Shown here: positions 16,857-24,658 of the stretch, one piece after another
Position numbering within the stretch: the stretch's first letter is position 1
Layout: every line of letters begins with the position of its first letter
Source: Brevibacillus centrosporus
GTDB lineage: Bacteria; Bacillota; Bacilli; Brevibacillales; Brevibacillaceae
DNA: 64,000 bases
Direction: 5' to 3'
Assembly (NCBI RefSeq): GCF_003710815.1
Contig: NZ_RHHP01000017.1
Location: forward strand, 38,488 to 102,487
Notes under the pieces: model-generated
Told to the model about the DNA's origin: nothing
Seen by the model: only the letters and a program-made list of their open reading frames with translations
Database searches by the model: none
Translations under genes and position numbers: made by a program

Positions 16857-17639
16857 ATGAAGATTGGGATCATTGGTGGGGGTACGGTAGCGACATTTCT
16901 GATCAAAAGCATCAACGTGGATCAGAAGCTGCCGGGCAGCCTGGTCGAGTCCGTTTATCTGCGCAAGCCTGAGGTGGCAGACGAGTGGGAGCGCACGTAC
17001 GGAACGCGGGCCTTTACGGATATGGAGGCATTTTTGTCTTCCGGAATCGATATCGTCGTCGAAGCAGCGACGGTAGAGGCTGTCCGCGATTATGCGGAGC
17101 TGGTCATCTCCAAGCGCAAGGAATTGGTGGTTATCAGCGTAGGGGCACTGGTAGATCCTGAGCTGTACGGTCGTTTGAACGAGCTCTGTCGCCAGCTGGG
17201 AACTAAAATTTATCTGCCCTCAGGTGCCATCGGCGGGCTGGATGTGATCCACTCGGCAATGGCTCTGGGGCAGCTGGACGAAGTATCTTTGACGACACGC
17301 AAGCCAGCAGCCTCCCTTTTGGGGCGTCAGGTAGAGGTAGAGGAAGTCGTATTTTTCGGTACAGCTACAGAAGCCATCAGCAAATTCCCGAAAAATATCA
17401 ACGTGGCGATCGTGCTGTCACTGGCTGGACTCGGCTGTGATCAAACGAGCGTGAAGATTGTCGCAGACCCAGAGGCAACGAAAAACACTCATTGCATCGA
17501 GGCAGTTGGATCTTTTGGGAAAATGAATATTCGTCTGGAGAATGACCCGATGCCGGACAATCCAAAGACGAGTTACTTGGCTGCATTGAGTGTTCTCTCG
17601 ACGCTGAAAAAGCAAACAGAGCGCATTACCATAGGCTAA
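16857..17639 (+). CDS. L-aspartate dehydrogenase family protein
   Basis: A 260-residue enzyme of the aspartate dehydrogenase (NadX/DUF108) family, with an N-terminal NAD(P) motif GIIGGGTVAT (4-13), the SGAIGGLD segment (122-129) and the conserved catalytic histidine H212 in NTHCIEAVG. The family interconverts aspartate and oxaloacetate/iminoaspartate with NAD(P)H. ATG follows the hydrolase stop with no gap and AAGGGGGAAG serves as RBS. No nadA or nadB is nearby, so NAD biosynthesis is unlikely as its role here; a catabolic role on an amino-acid-like intermediate is inferred. Confidence 0.87.
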   Translation: MKIGIIGGGTVATFLIKSINVDQKLPGSLVESVYLRKPEVADEWERTYGTRAFTDMEAFLSSGIDIVVEAATVEAVRDYAELVISKRKELVVISVGALVDPELYGRLNELCRQLGTKIYLPSGAIGGLDVIHSAMALGQLDEVSLTTRKPAASLLGRQVEVEEVVFFGTATEAISKFPKNINVAIVLSLAGLGCDQTSVKIVADPEATKNTHCIEAVGSFGKMNIRLENDPMPDNPKTSYLAALSVLSTLKKQTERITIG

Positions 17640-17746
17640 GCAGTGGATTTTCCACGGTTCGCACTTGTTACGCCACCCTGTGACGACTACAATAGGTGAA
17701 AAGGTACCAATTGCATGTCCCTTAGTGAAAGGAGTAACAAGCGCTC

Positions 17747-18523
17747 ATGCCGAAAACGGAAAAAGATCGGTATCTGTCCAATTCCCTGATCCGGGGTTTG
17801 GAAATTTTAAAAATGTTCGATGCTTCTCATTCCACGCTGAGCTTGGCAGAGATCGCCTCCAAAATGGGGGTGAGCCGGACGGTTCCCTTCCGTTTTCTCT
17901 ACACGCTTCAGCATCTGGGGTATCTCTTCCAGGATGAGACGACCAAGCGCTATCAGCTGACTCCAAAAGTCATGGAGTTGGGTTTTGCTTTCTTGAACAC
18001 CATGCATCTTCCCGAATTGGCACGGCCATACTTGGAGAAGCTGCGGGATCAGACTGGAGCATCAGCGCATATCGGCATTTTGGATGGGGTGGAAGTCGTG
18101 TATATTGCACGAGCGGCTACATCCACCAGTTTTTCTACCTTGAATGTCATGATCGGCTCGCGACTGCCTGCACACGCCACTTCAATGGGGAAGGTATTAC
18201 TGGCCTTTTTGCCTGAGGACAAACGCGCGGCCATGCTGGAGAAGATCGAGCTGCAATCCTTTACGAATCAGACGAAGACGATGATGAAGGATTTGAGCAA
18301 GCAGCTGGATGAGATCCGCAGGATTGGATATGCCGTCAGCAACGAGGAGTTTGAGATCGGGATCTATTCCGTGGCATTCCCGATTTTTGACCGGGATGGG
18401 GTGATCATGGCTGCGGTCAATATCGCTTCGCCGACGAGCATGATCAACGAGGACATGATTGATTCGCAGATTATACCAGCCGTTCGCGAGGCTGCTATCG
18501 CATTGTCCGGATACTCCAAGTAA
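17747..18523 (+). CDS. IclR-family transcriptional regulator (second copy)
   Basis: A 258-residue paralogue of the IclR protein at 9991. The N-terminal helix-turn-helix reads LSLAEIASKMGVSRTVPFR, and the effector domain contains SAHIGILDGVEVVYIARA and RLPAHATSMGKVLL. AAAGGAG ahead of the ATG gives the start. Two similar regulators flank the transport and cupin segments, so they may respond to different intermediates or compete for the same operator. Confidence 0.93.
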   Translation: MPKTEKDRYLSNSLIRGLEILKMFDASHSTLSLAEIASKMGVSRTVPFRFLYTLQHLGYLFQDETTKRYQLTPKVMELGFAFLNTMHLPELARPYLEKLRDQTGASAHIGILDGVEVVYIARAATSTSFSTLNVMIGSRLPAHATSMGKVLLAFLPEDKRAAMLEKIELQSFTNQTKTMMKDLSKQLDEIRRIGYAVSNEEFEIGIYSVAFPIFDRDGVIMAAVNIASPTSMINEDMIDSQIIPAVREAAIALSGYSK

Positions 18524-18572
18524 GACTATCATCGATCGTTGATTGCAAATAGGAAGCTGCCGCTACCGATGG

Positions 18573-18623
18573 AACTGCACCCGAAATGTTAGACACGTCT
18601 AACAAGAGGAGGTGCAGTTTTTT
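18573..18623 (+). terminator. Terminator after the second IclR gene
   Basis: AACTGCACC pairs with GGTGCAGTT around an inner palindrome TGTTAGAC/GTCTAACA, followed by a T-run. Confidence 0.85.
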
Positions 18624-18633
18624 GCTGTGTGCG

Positions 18634-18662
18634 TTGACAAAATAAGGGGCTGGGAGTATGAT
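18634..18662 (+). promoter_or_regulatory. SigA promoter for the DUF2292-DUF2325 pair
   Basis: TTGACA at 18634-18639, a 17-base spacer and TATGAT at 18657-18662. Confidence 0.85.
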
Positions 18663-18665
18663 TGT

Positions 18666-18685
18666 AAATACAAAACATAGTAAAA
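18666..18685 (+). promoter_or_regulatory. Third copy of the shared promoter element
   Basis: AAATACAAAACAT is identical to 15341-15353, then AGTAAAAC. The second half of the palindrome is not preserved here. It lies three bases after the -10 box, which ties this small operon to the aromatic cluster's regulation. Confidence 0.5.
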
Positions 18686-18738
18686 CGGTAGGAATAATAT
18701 AAATTGAATCAGGAATGGAATCGTGAGGAGGGGACCGA

Positions 18739-18921
18739 ATGGCAAAGAAACGGGAAGCGTTGGATGATCAACTGAGGGAGCGGGTCTTGAAGGCGTTGGA
18801 AGGCTTGGAGTACGGCTCCATTCACATCGTGGTCCACGACTCGCAGGTGGTTCAGATTGAGAGAACCGAGAAGTACCGCGTTCCAGCTGAGAAGGCGGAG
18901 GGCATGCGCGCTAGCAAATAA
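18739..18921 (+). CDS. DUF2292 (YezD-like) small protein
   Basis: A 60-residue protein with the DUF2292 core ALEGLEYGSIHIVVHDSQVVQIERTEKYR, a small predicted beta-hairpin protein of unknown function that, as I recall, often lies near sulfur-assimilation or sulfonate-uptake genes. That would fit the SsuABC-like importer upstream. GAGGAGGGG gives a clear start. No catalytic residues are evident. Confidence 0.85.
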   Translation: MAKKREALDDQLRERVLKALEGLEYGSIHIVVHDSQVVQIERTEKYRVPAEKAEGMRASK

Positions 18922-18962
18922 ATCGGATTTTGGAATCTTGCAAGTAGAGGGGAGGATCTAGT

Positions 18963-19244
18963 ATGGCAGGTGTTCTGGTTATTGGTGGAGATCGAGTGGG
19001 GGAAATTGAAAGCCGGCTTCAGGAGAAAGGGTTTCGCAGGGTCTATCACGTTTCGGGCAGAAAGAAATCGGATGTCAAAGCCATGATTCCTTCTGACACC
19101 GAGCTGATTCTGGTATTTATCAACTTCGTCAATCACAATCTCTGCAAAAATATCAAGAAGCTTGCCAAGCAAAGACAGGTACCGATCGTCTTCTGCCGGC
19201 GCTCCTGTGAAGTCGTGGAGCAGTATGATCCGATTATCAGCTAG
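18963..19244 (+). CDS. DUF2325 domain protein
   Basis: A 93-residue protein of the DUF2325 family: VLVIGGDRVGEIESRLQEKG at the N-terminus and VPIVFCRRSCEVVEQY near the end, with three cysteines (one in NHNLCKNI, two in FCRRSC). It looks like a compact Rossmann-like module. Function is unknown. GAGGGGAGGATCTAGT precedes the ATG. It shares the promoter at 18634 with the DUF2292 gene. Confidence 0.85.
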   Translation: MAGVLVIGGDRVGEIESRLQEKGFRRVYHVSGRKKSDVKAMIPSDTELILVFINFVNHNLCKNIKKLAKQRQVPIVFCRRSCEVVEQYDPIIS

Positions 19245-19268
19245 TAATTGATAATGGGCAAAGAATCA

Positions 19269-19323
19269 AAAGAGGGGTATTCGTTGGTGAATAGTCATAT
19301 TCACTCGCGAATACCTCTCTTTG
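19269..19323 (+). terminator. Long hairpin after the DUF2325 gene
   Basis: AAAGAGGGGTATTCG pairs with CGAATACCTCTCTTT. The loop contains the palindrome GTGAATA-N4-TATTCAC (19287-19304), so the element could serve both as terminator and as a protein-binding site for the sigma-54 promoter downstream. Confidence 0.65.
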
Positions 19324-19373
19324 CTGTCGATTGAACACGAAAAGAATCGAAGCAGAGCCAAGCTCTCGCAAAA

Positions 19374-19391
19374 CTATTCAATGCTGAATAG
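19374..19391. promoter_or_regulatory. Candidate activator site upstream of the sigma-54 promoter
   Basis: CTATTCA-ATGC-TGAATAG, a perfect 7-base inverted repeat with a 4-base centre, about 30 bases before the -24 box. A related palindrome is at 19287-19304. Enhancer-binding-protein sites upstream of sigma-54 promoters often look like this; the protein is unknown. Confidence 0.4.
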
Positions 19392-19421
19392 GCCAGGCGA
19401 GTGTAATCGGCAAAGATGAGG

Positions 19422-19437
19422 TGGCACGAAATTTGCA
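19422..19437 (+). promoter_or_regulatory. Sigma-54 (SigL) promoter for the peptide-binding lipoprotein
   Basis: TGGCAC-N5-TTGCA matches the -24/-12 consensus exactly, with GG (19423-19424) and GC (19435-19436) ten bases apart. No competing SigA promoter is evident between here and ATG 19482. Confidence 0.75.
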
Positions 19438-19481
19438 GAATATTTATATATCAACGATTGAAGACACTTAGGAGGGAAAAC

Positions 19482-21107
19482 ATGAAACGATCTTTCGCCA
19501 TCATGAGTGTGCTCGTTCTGCTAACTGGACTGTTTGCAGGCTGTAGCAACAACAACACGAGCCAGCCCCAATCATCCCCATCCGCTTCTCAGACTGACCA
19601 AGCCAATGCCAAGCCGCAAATCTTGCGGATGAATGCAGCGGAACCGGAAACACTGGATTCCGGCATGTCCAACGATGTGATCTCCGGAGCCTTTATCCGC
19701 TCCCTGTACGATTCCTTGGTGCGTCTGGACAAGGATGGCAAGCCGGTAAACTCTGTTGCGTCAGACATCAAGATTTCGGACGACAAAAAAGTGTACACCT
19801 TTACGCTGCGCGACTCGAAATGGAGCAACGGCGATCCGGTAACGGCAAAAGACTTTGCCTTCGCCTGGATGCGCGTACTCGATCCGAAAACGGCGAGCGG
19901 TTCTGCTTATAAATACTACCCGATCAAAAATGCCCGTGCCTTTTTCCAAGGGAACGCCAAGGCAGAGGACGTCGGCATCAAGGTCATCGATGACAAGACA
20001 CTTGAGGTCACGCTGGAAAACCCGACTCCGTACTTCCTGACGCTGGCGACCTTCTACTATCCGGTCAATCAAAAAGTGGTCGAAGGAAACGCCGACTGGG
20101 CGAAAAAGCCAGAGTCGATCGTGACCAACGGGCCTTTCAAGCTGTCAGTCTGGGAGCATAAGAACAAGATCGAGCTGGTCAAAAACGATCAGTACTGGGA
20201 GAAAGACGTCGTCAAGCTGGACAAGATCGACTTCTCTATGATTGAGGATACCAATACAGAGCTGGAGATGTTCAACAACGACGATTTGGATTGGGCAGGT
20301 GCTCCTATCAGTGGTTTGCCAGCAGATGCGATCGGTCCTTTGCATGAGGAAGGCAAGCTGCAAACCATGGAGCGCGCGACGAACTACTATCTGTTGTTCC
20401 AGACGGAGAAGGCTCCATTTACGAACGAAAAGATTCGCAAAGCCTTCTCCTATGCAATCAATCGCAAAGACATCGCCGACAACATCGGTCAGGCAGGACA
20501 AACGCCGCTGATGGGCTTCGTTCCGCTGTCCGCTTCCCTGAAAAAAGAAGGCTACTTCAAGGATAATGACACACAGACAGCGAAACAGTTACTGGCAGAT
20601 GGAATAAAGGAGCTGGGTCTTGCCAAGCTGCCTGAAATCACGTATCTGTACAACACCTCTGATTTGAACAAAAAGATCGCAGAAGCCCTGCAAGCACAGT
20701 GGAAGCAGGTACTGGGCGTAGATGTGAAGCTGGTCAACAAAGAGCTCAAGGTCATGTTTGACGACCAGGAGCAAGGAAACTACATGATTTCCCGCTCGGG
20801 CTGGACCGGCGACTACAACGATTCCGTCAACTTCCTCGAGCTGTTGATGGAAAAGAACAGCTCCAACAACTCGACTCTCTGGCATAGCGAGAAGTACGTC
20901 GAGCTGGTGCAAAAAGCCTACGCAGAGCCGGATGAGAGCAAACGAAACGAGTACCTGGTAGAAGCAGAGGGGATTTTGATGGATGAAATGCCTGTTACGG
21001 GTATTTACAGCAGCGTCAACTCGTGGGTGCAAAGCGAAAAAGTAAAAGGCATTACCGTCGATCCATTGGGCTACATCGACTTCAAATGGGGCTACAAGGA
21101 ATCGTAA
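19482..21107 (+). CDS. Oligopeptide/dipeptide-binding lipoprotein, OppA/DppE family
   Basis: A 541-residue extracytoplasmic solute-binding protein (family 5). The lipobox LFAGC ends at C21, followed by an Asn/Ser/Gln-rich linker. The mature fold has the expected GxxxxxIxxSLYDSLVRLD and NWS-type segments (WSNGDPVTAKDFAFAW, about 120-135). AGGAGGG at 19470-19476 fixes the ATG; upstream in-frame sequence is excluded. No permease or ATPase gene is adjacent, so it must work with an Opp/Dpp transporter encoded elsewhere. It is driven by the sigma-54 promoter and is probably the uptake arm of the peptidase group that follows. Confidence 0.93.
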   Translation: MKRSFAIMSVLVLLTGLFAGCSNNNTSQPQSSPSASQTDQANAKPQILRMNAAEPETLDSGMSNDVISGAFIRSLYDSLVRLDKDGKPVNSVASDIKISDDKKVYTFTLRDSKWSNGDPVTAKDFAFAWMRVLDPKTASGSAYKYYPIKNARAFFQGNAKAEDVGIKVIDDKTLEVTLENPTPYFLTLATFYYPVNQKVVEGNADWAKKPESIVTNGPFKLSVWEHKNKIELVKNDQYWEKDVVKLDKIDFSMIEDTNTELEMFNNDDLDWAGAPISGLPADAIGPLHEEGKLQTMERATNYYLLFQTEKAPFTNEKIRKAFSYAINRKDIADNIGQAGQTPLMGFVPLSASLKKEGYFKDNDTQTAKQLLADGIKELGLAKLPEITYLYNTSDLNKKIAEALQAQWKQVLGVDVKLVNKELKVMFDDQEQGNYMISRSGWTGDYNDSVNFLELLMEKNSSNNSTLWHSEKYVELVQKAYAEPDESKRNEYLVEAEGILMDEMPVTGIYSSVNSWVQSEKVKGITVDPLGYIDFKWGYKES

Positions 21108-21121
21108 GGCACGTGAGGATT

Positions 21122-21151
21122 GGCCGACACTTTGCGGAGTGTTGGCCTTTT
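21122..21151 (+). terminator. Terminator or attenuator after the binding-protein gene
   Basis: GGCCGACACT pairs with AGTGTTGGCC and is followed by TTTT. Partial read-through to the hydrolases is plausible. Confidence 0.7.
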
Positions 21152-21217
21152 CATAGCAGCTACGAAACACATAAGCAAGGTCCAGAGTTCTTCACCACCA
21201 AAGTTGGAGGGATTGTT

Positions 21218-22114
21218 ATGGGGACATGGCAGCAAGTCATCCAGGAAACATTGATCGACGCTCCAGGCGTGTTTGGCGTGGCAGCCACACATCTGGAAAC
21301 AGGGGAGACAGCGGGAAATCTCGAGAATGAGCTTTTTCAGCTGGCAAGCGCCTTCAAAATTCCGATTCTCGTCACGCTCATGCGCGATGTAGAAGCGGGA
21401 AAGATCACACTCGACCAGCGCGTGACATTGAAATGGGAGGAGCGCGTACCTGGCTCAGGTATTCTACAGGAGCTGGATGCGGGAGCTGCCTTGACGGTAA
21501 AGGATCTGGCGACGCTCATGACAATCGTCAGCGACAATTTCGCCACGGACCTCATTCTCCAATTGGTTGGGCTGGACAATGTCAATGCGCATATGCGCGA
21601 GCTGGGTTTCTCGCAAATCCATCTGCGTCACAACTGCTGGCAGCTGCTCAACCATTGCGTTGGCATGGAAGAACCTGTAGCTTCTTCAGAAGGCTTCGCT
21701 GAATTTGAACGGCGTGAGGAGACAGACGATTATGAAATTTTGCTGGATGTTTCCCAAGGCACTCTGGAAAATAACGTAGCGACTCCAGCAGAATTAAACC
21801 GTCTTTTGGTGATGATCGGGAAGAAGGAGATTTTGACGCCCGCTTCCTGCGATTTGATGCTGGATATCCTGCGCCGTCAGCATTACAACAGTCGTTTGCC
21901 GTATTTGCTGCCGCCAGGGACCAAGGTAGCTCACAAGACAGGTACGGTAAATGAAGTCGTCAACGATGCCGGCATCATTTATTTGCCTGATAACAAAGGG
22001 GCGATCGCCGTCACGGTTTTGTCGCGCGGGATCAAAGACAAGCAGGCAGCAGAGCTGACGATAGCCAAAGTGGCAAAAGCAGTTTATGACGTAACCGTAG
22101 GGAGCAAAGAATAA
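21218..22114 (+). CDS. Cytoplasmic class A beta-lactamase-like serine hydrolase
   Basis: A 298-residue protein with the penicilloyl-serine-transferase motifs S44-x-x-K47 (ASAFK), S104-D-N106 and K239-T-G241. It has no signal peptide and no recognisable ExxLN omega-loop motif, so it is unlikely to be a secreted antibiotic-hydrolysing enzyme. A peptidase or amidase role on imported peptides is more likely. GGAGGG at 21206-21211 places the ATG. A close architectural relative is encoded at 57329. Its stop overlaps the next start (TAATG). Confidence 0.85.
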   Translation: MGTWQQVIQETLIDAPGVFGVAATHLETGETAGNLENELFQLASAFKIPILVTLMRDVEAGKITLDQRVTLKWEERVPGSGILQELDAGAALTVKDLATLMTIVSDNFATDLILQLVGLDNVNAHMRELGFSQIHLRHNCWQLLNHCVGMEEPVASSEGFAEFERREETDDYEILLDVSQGTLENNVATPAELNRLLVMIGKKEILTPASCDLMLDILRRQHYNSRLPYLLPPGTKVAHKTGTVNEVVNDAGIIYLPDNKGAIAVTVLSRGIKDKQAAELTIAKVAKAVYDVTVGSKE

Positions 22115-23538
22115 TGAGTCAATGGATACCTGCTTTTGAGGAATTTGCGGAGAAATTGCTAAAGGATGCGAAGGCTCCCGGAGCGGCCATCGGCATGATG
22201 CAGGATGGGGAATGGGTGTATGAGCGTACCTTTGGCTTTCGGGATGAGGAAAAGGCGCTGCCGCTGTCGATGGACACCGTTTTCGGGATCGCGTCTGTGA
22301 CGAAATCCTTCACGTGCGTGGCGATCATGCAGCTGCAAGAGGCAGGCAAGCTATCCGTTCACGATCCGGTCGTAAAGTATTTGCCGGAGCTGACGATGGG
22401 CGAAGAGGCGTGGAGAAACAAGATGACGATTCATCACTTCATGACACATACGCCAGGCATGCCGCCACTGCCATTTCTGGATGGCGCGATGAGGCGCAGT
22501 ATGGAAGCAGACCCCGCTATTCACGGTACGGAGTCTGAGCTGGAGCTGCAGAAGCTGCCTTATCTCGATACGTATGAAGAGGTGCTGCAAGCGATCTCCG
22601 GCTATGAAGGAAAACCGCTGGGAGACCCCGGAGAGGTGTTCAGCTACAACAACGATGCCTACGGACTCTTGGGAACAATCATCGAGCGTGTAAGCGGCAA
22701 GCCTTACGAGCAGTATGTCACGGACCATATTTTGCGGCCGCTGGGAATGACTCGGACTGTGTTTGCTGTGCAGGACTTAGATGATCAGGAGGATGTAACG
22801 ATCCTGTACACCAATAAAAAGATCGAGGGTGTCAGTCAGGTAATCGCAGCCCCTTTGTGGCATGACGCTCCTGCCATGCGTGCGGCTGGGTTTCTCAAGT
22901 CGACGGTGCGCGACCTGTTGACGTACTTGAACGTCTTTTGCTCCCAGGGTGAGGGGGCAGGCTCGAGTGTCTTGTCACCGGAAAGTGTGCAGCAGATGAA
23001 AGGCGCCTATGCTCGTGTCGACGGCTATCGTTCGTACGGGTATGGTCTGATGGTCTCTCCTGCTTTTCCAGATGGTCTCCTGATTGAGCATGGCGGCTCA
23101 TTGAAGGGGATTAGCTCCCACATTTTTGCTTTGCCTGAAAAAGGGCTGAGGGGCGTTGTTTTGATCAATCTGGACGGCGTGTCGGTGAGAGAGCTCGTGA
23201 TGGGACTCCTGAATTCGCTCGCTTCCCGACCGGCAGCGGCAGAGCTATATCCGGTCGTGCCGATGCAATTGACCGAGGAAGCACAAAGGGCGTACATAGG
23301 CCGCTACGAGTCTGACGAATGGCTGAATGCGACCATTGACCAAAAGGAGGGGCAGCTGTTTATCGAAGTGGACGACGTTTCTTATCCTCTGATTCCGGTA
23401 GAAACGGACAGCTTCGTGTTCAAGAGAGGAAGCTCTGTGGTCTGGATCGACTTTTTCCGTTCTGAGTCAGGCGAGGTTCGCCGTATGAGCTATGCACTGC
23501 GCCAGCTGCAAAAGAAACAGACTGTACAACAACCGTAA
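22114..23538 (+). CDS. Class C beta-lactamase-like serine hydrolase / D-peptidase family
   Basis: A 474-residue protein with S61-x-x-K64 (SVTK), Y178-N-N180 and a downstream HGG (EHGGSLKG), the three motifs of the family VIII / S12 serine hydrolases that include D-aminopeptidases, esterases and class C beta-lactamases. The last 100 residues form an added beta-rich domain, as in D-aminopeptidase-type members. There is no signal peptide. Translation is coupled to the preceding gene. With the M19 dipeptidase nearby it suggests processing of D-amino-acid-containing peptides. Confidence 0.87.
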   Translation: MSQWIPAFEEFAEKLLKDAKAPGAAIGMMQDGEWVYERTFGFRDEEKALPLSMDTVFGIASVTKSFTCVAIMQLQEAGKLSVHDPVVKYLPELTMGEEAWRNKMTIHHFMTHTPGMPPLPFLDGAMRRSMEADPAIHGTESELELQKLPYLDTYEEVLQAISGYEGKPLGDPGEVFSYNNDAYGLLGTIIERVSGKPYEQYVTDHILRPLGMTRTVFAVQDLDDQEDVTILYTNKKIEGVSQVIAAPLWHDAPAMRAAGFLKSTVRDLLTYLNVFCSQGEGAGSSVLSPESVQQMKGAYARVDGYRSYGYGLMVSPAFPDGLLIEHGGSLKGISSHIFALPEKGLRGVVLINLDGVSVRELVMGLLNSLASRPAAAELYPVVPMQLTEEAQRAYIGRYESDEWLNATIDQKEGQLFIEVDDVSYPLIPVETDSFVFKRGSSVVWIDFFRSESGEVRRMSYALRQLQKKQTVQQP

Positions 23539-23569
23539 CCATTCAACCGAATAGGCTCCATAGAAGAAG

Positions 23570-23603
23570 GGACAATTCGCATTTCTAGCGAATTGTTCTT
23601 TTG
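23570..23603 (+). terminator. Terminator after the class C-like hydrolase
   Basis: GGACAATTCGC pairs with GCGAATTGTTC, followed by TTTTG. Confidence 0.8.
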
Positions 23604-23643
23604 TTTGCGTTTACCAAATTTTAGAAGAAGTGAAGAGTGCCAG

Positions 23644-23829
23644 ATGAAGCCGGCAACTGCGACACCAAAGTGTTTGAAGAACCTGATGGCAGCACTGGAC
23701 GCGATCGTAGACAAGCATATGGAAATCATGCTCTCCTTTGGAGAACCGATCTCGCGTTACTATCGGCAGTACGAGTATCAACAGCGAATGGGCATTCAAG
23801 GGCTTTTGACGAGGGAGCATCTTTGTTGA
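23644..23829 (+). CDS. Possible small protein, unknown
   Basis: An open frame of 61 codons with a protein-like composition (KCLKNLMAALDAIVDKHMEIML and then a Tyr/Arg/Gln-rich half). The RBS is weak (GAAGTGAAG). I do not recognise a family. It lies between a terminator and the promoter of the YheO-like gene, so it would need its own promoter, which I cannot see. It may be spurious. Confidence 0.3.
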   Translation: MKPATATPKCLKNLMAALDAIVDKHMEIMLSFGEPISRYYRQYEYQQRMGIQGLLTREHLC

Positions 23830-23922
23830 GTCCAAAGCAGGAGTGGGGACACGGGTAGATATTCACTTTCATCAAAAGCGGTAGTACGTTTTTAAATATT
23901 TTTTAAAGTGTACAAAAAATTG

Positions 23923-23951
23923 TTGAACTGAAATGTTCGGAATAGTATGGT
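23923..23951 (+). promoter_or_regulatory. SigA promoter for the YheO-like regulator
   Basis: TTGAAC at 23923-23928, a 17-base spacer and TATGGT at 23946-23951. Confidence 0.6.
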
Positions 23952-23999
23952 TAAAGAAAATCTGCTGACAAGGAGCATACTAGAAAAAGCGAGGAAGTC

Positions 24000-24653
24000 A
24001 TGAGAAAAACACATCCTATTCTAGCAAGCTATATCCCCGTGGTAGAAGGATTGGCGAGAACGTTCGGAGAGCATTGCGAAGTGGTTCTGCACGATCTGAC
24101 AAATGATATTTCTTCGTCCATTATTGCGATACACAACGGCCACGTCAGCGGCAGGCAGATTGGTTCACCTGTCACCAATCTAGCGCTGCAATCTTTGCGC
24201 AATGCGAAGACATCGGAAGAATCGTTTGATCTCAATTACCGGAATGACACGATCAAAGGCAGACAGATCAAATCCAGCTCGATTTACATCAAGGATGAGG
24301 ACGGTACGATCATCGGCAGCCTGTGTATCAACATCGATATGACACACCTCATGATGGCGCAGGCGGTCTTGGAATCAATGATGGTCATCGAGGACAAGCG
24401 TGGAACGCAGAGCAACGAAGAGAATTTTGCACCAACGGTCGCCATCCTCATGGAGCAAATGATTGAGGATTGCCTGAAGCGTACAGGAAAGCCGATTGCG
24501 CTGATGCAAAAAGAGGAAAAGATTCAGTTTATCCACCTGCTGGATGAGGTAGGTCTTTTTTTAATCAAGGGGGCCGTGCAGCATGTTGCTGATTTGCTGG
24601 ACGTATCCAAGTTCACGATCTACAACTACCTGGACAAAAAAGATGGGAGATGA
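24000..24653 (+). CDS. YheO/DauR-like PAS and HTH transcriptional regulator
   Basis: A 217-residue regulator. The N-terminal YheO-like PAS domain, about 8-120, has the characteristic HCEVVLHDL and GSLCINIDMT segments. The C-terminal helix-turn-helix, about 165-215, contains IKGAVQHVADLLDVSKFTIYNYL. DauR, a studied member, represses D-arginine catabolism, so control by a D-amino acid or peptide is plausible. Its end overlaps the RBS of the dipeptidase gene, so the two are cotranscribed. Confidence 0.88.
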   Translation: MRKTHPILASYIPVVEGLARTFGEHCEVVLHDLTNDISSSIIAIHNGHVSGRQIGSPVTNLALQSLRNAKTSEESFDLNYRNDTIKGRQIKSSSIYIKDEDGTIIGSLCINIDMTHLMMAQAVLESMMVIEDKRGTQSNEENFAPTVAILMEQMIEDCLKRTGKPIALMQKEEKIQFIHLLDEVGLFLIKGAVQHVADLLDVSKFTIYNYLDKKDGR

Positions 24654-24658
24654 GCTTT

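Noticed and set aside
21218..23538. Beta-lactam resistance genes
   Set aside because: Motifs are those of the fold only; no signal peptides and no ExxLN in the class A-like protein, and the neighbours are peptide-uptake genes.
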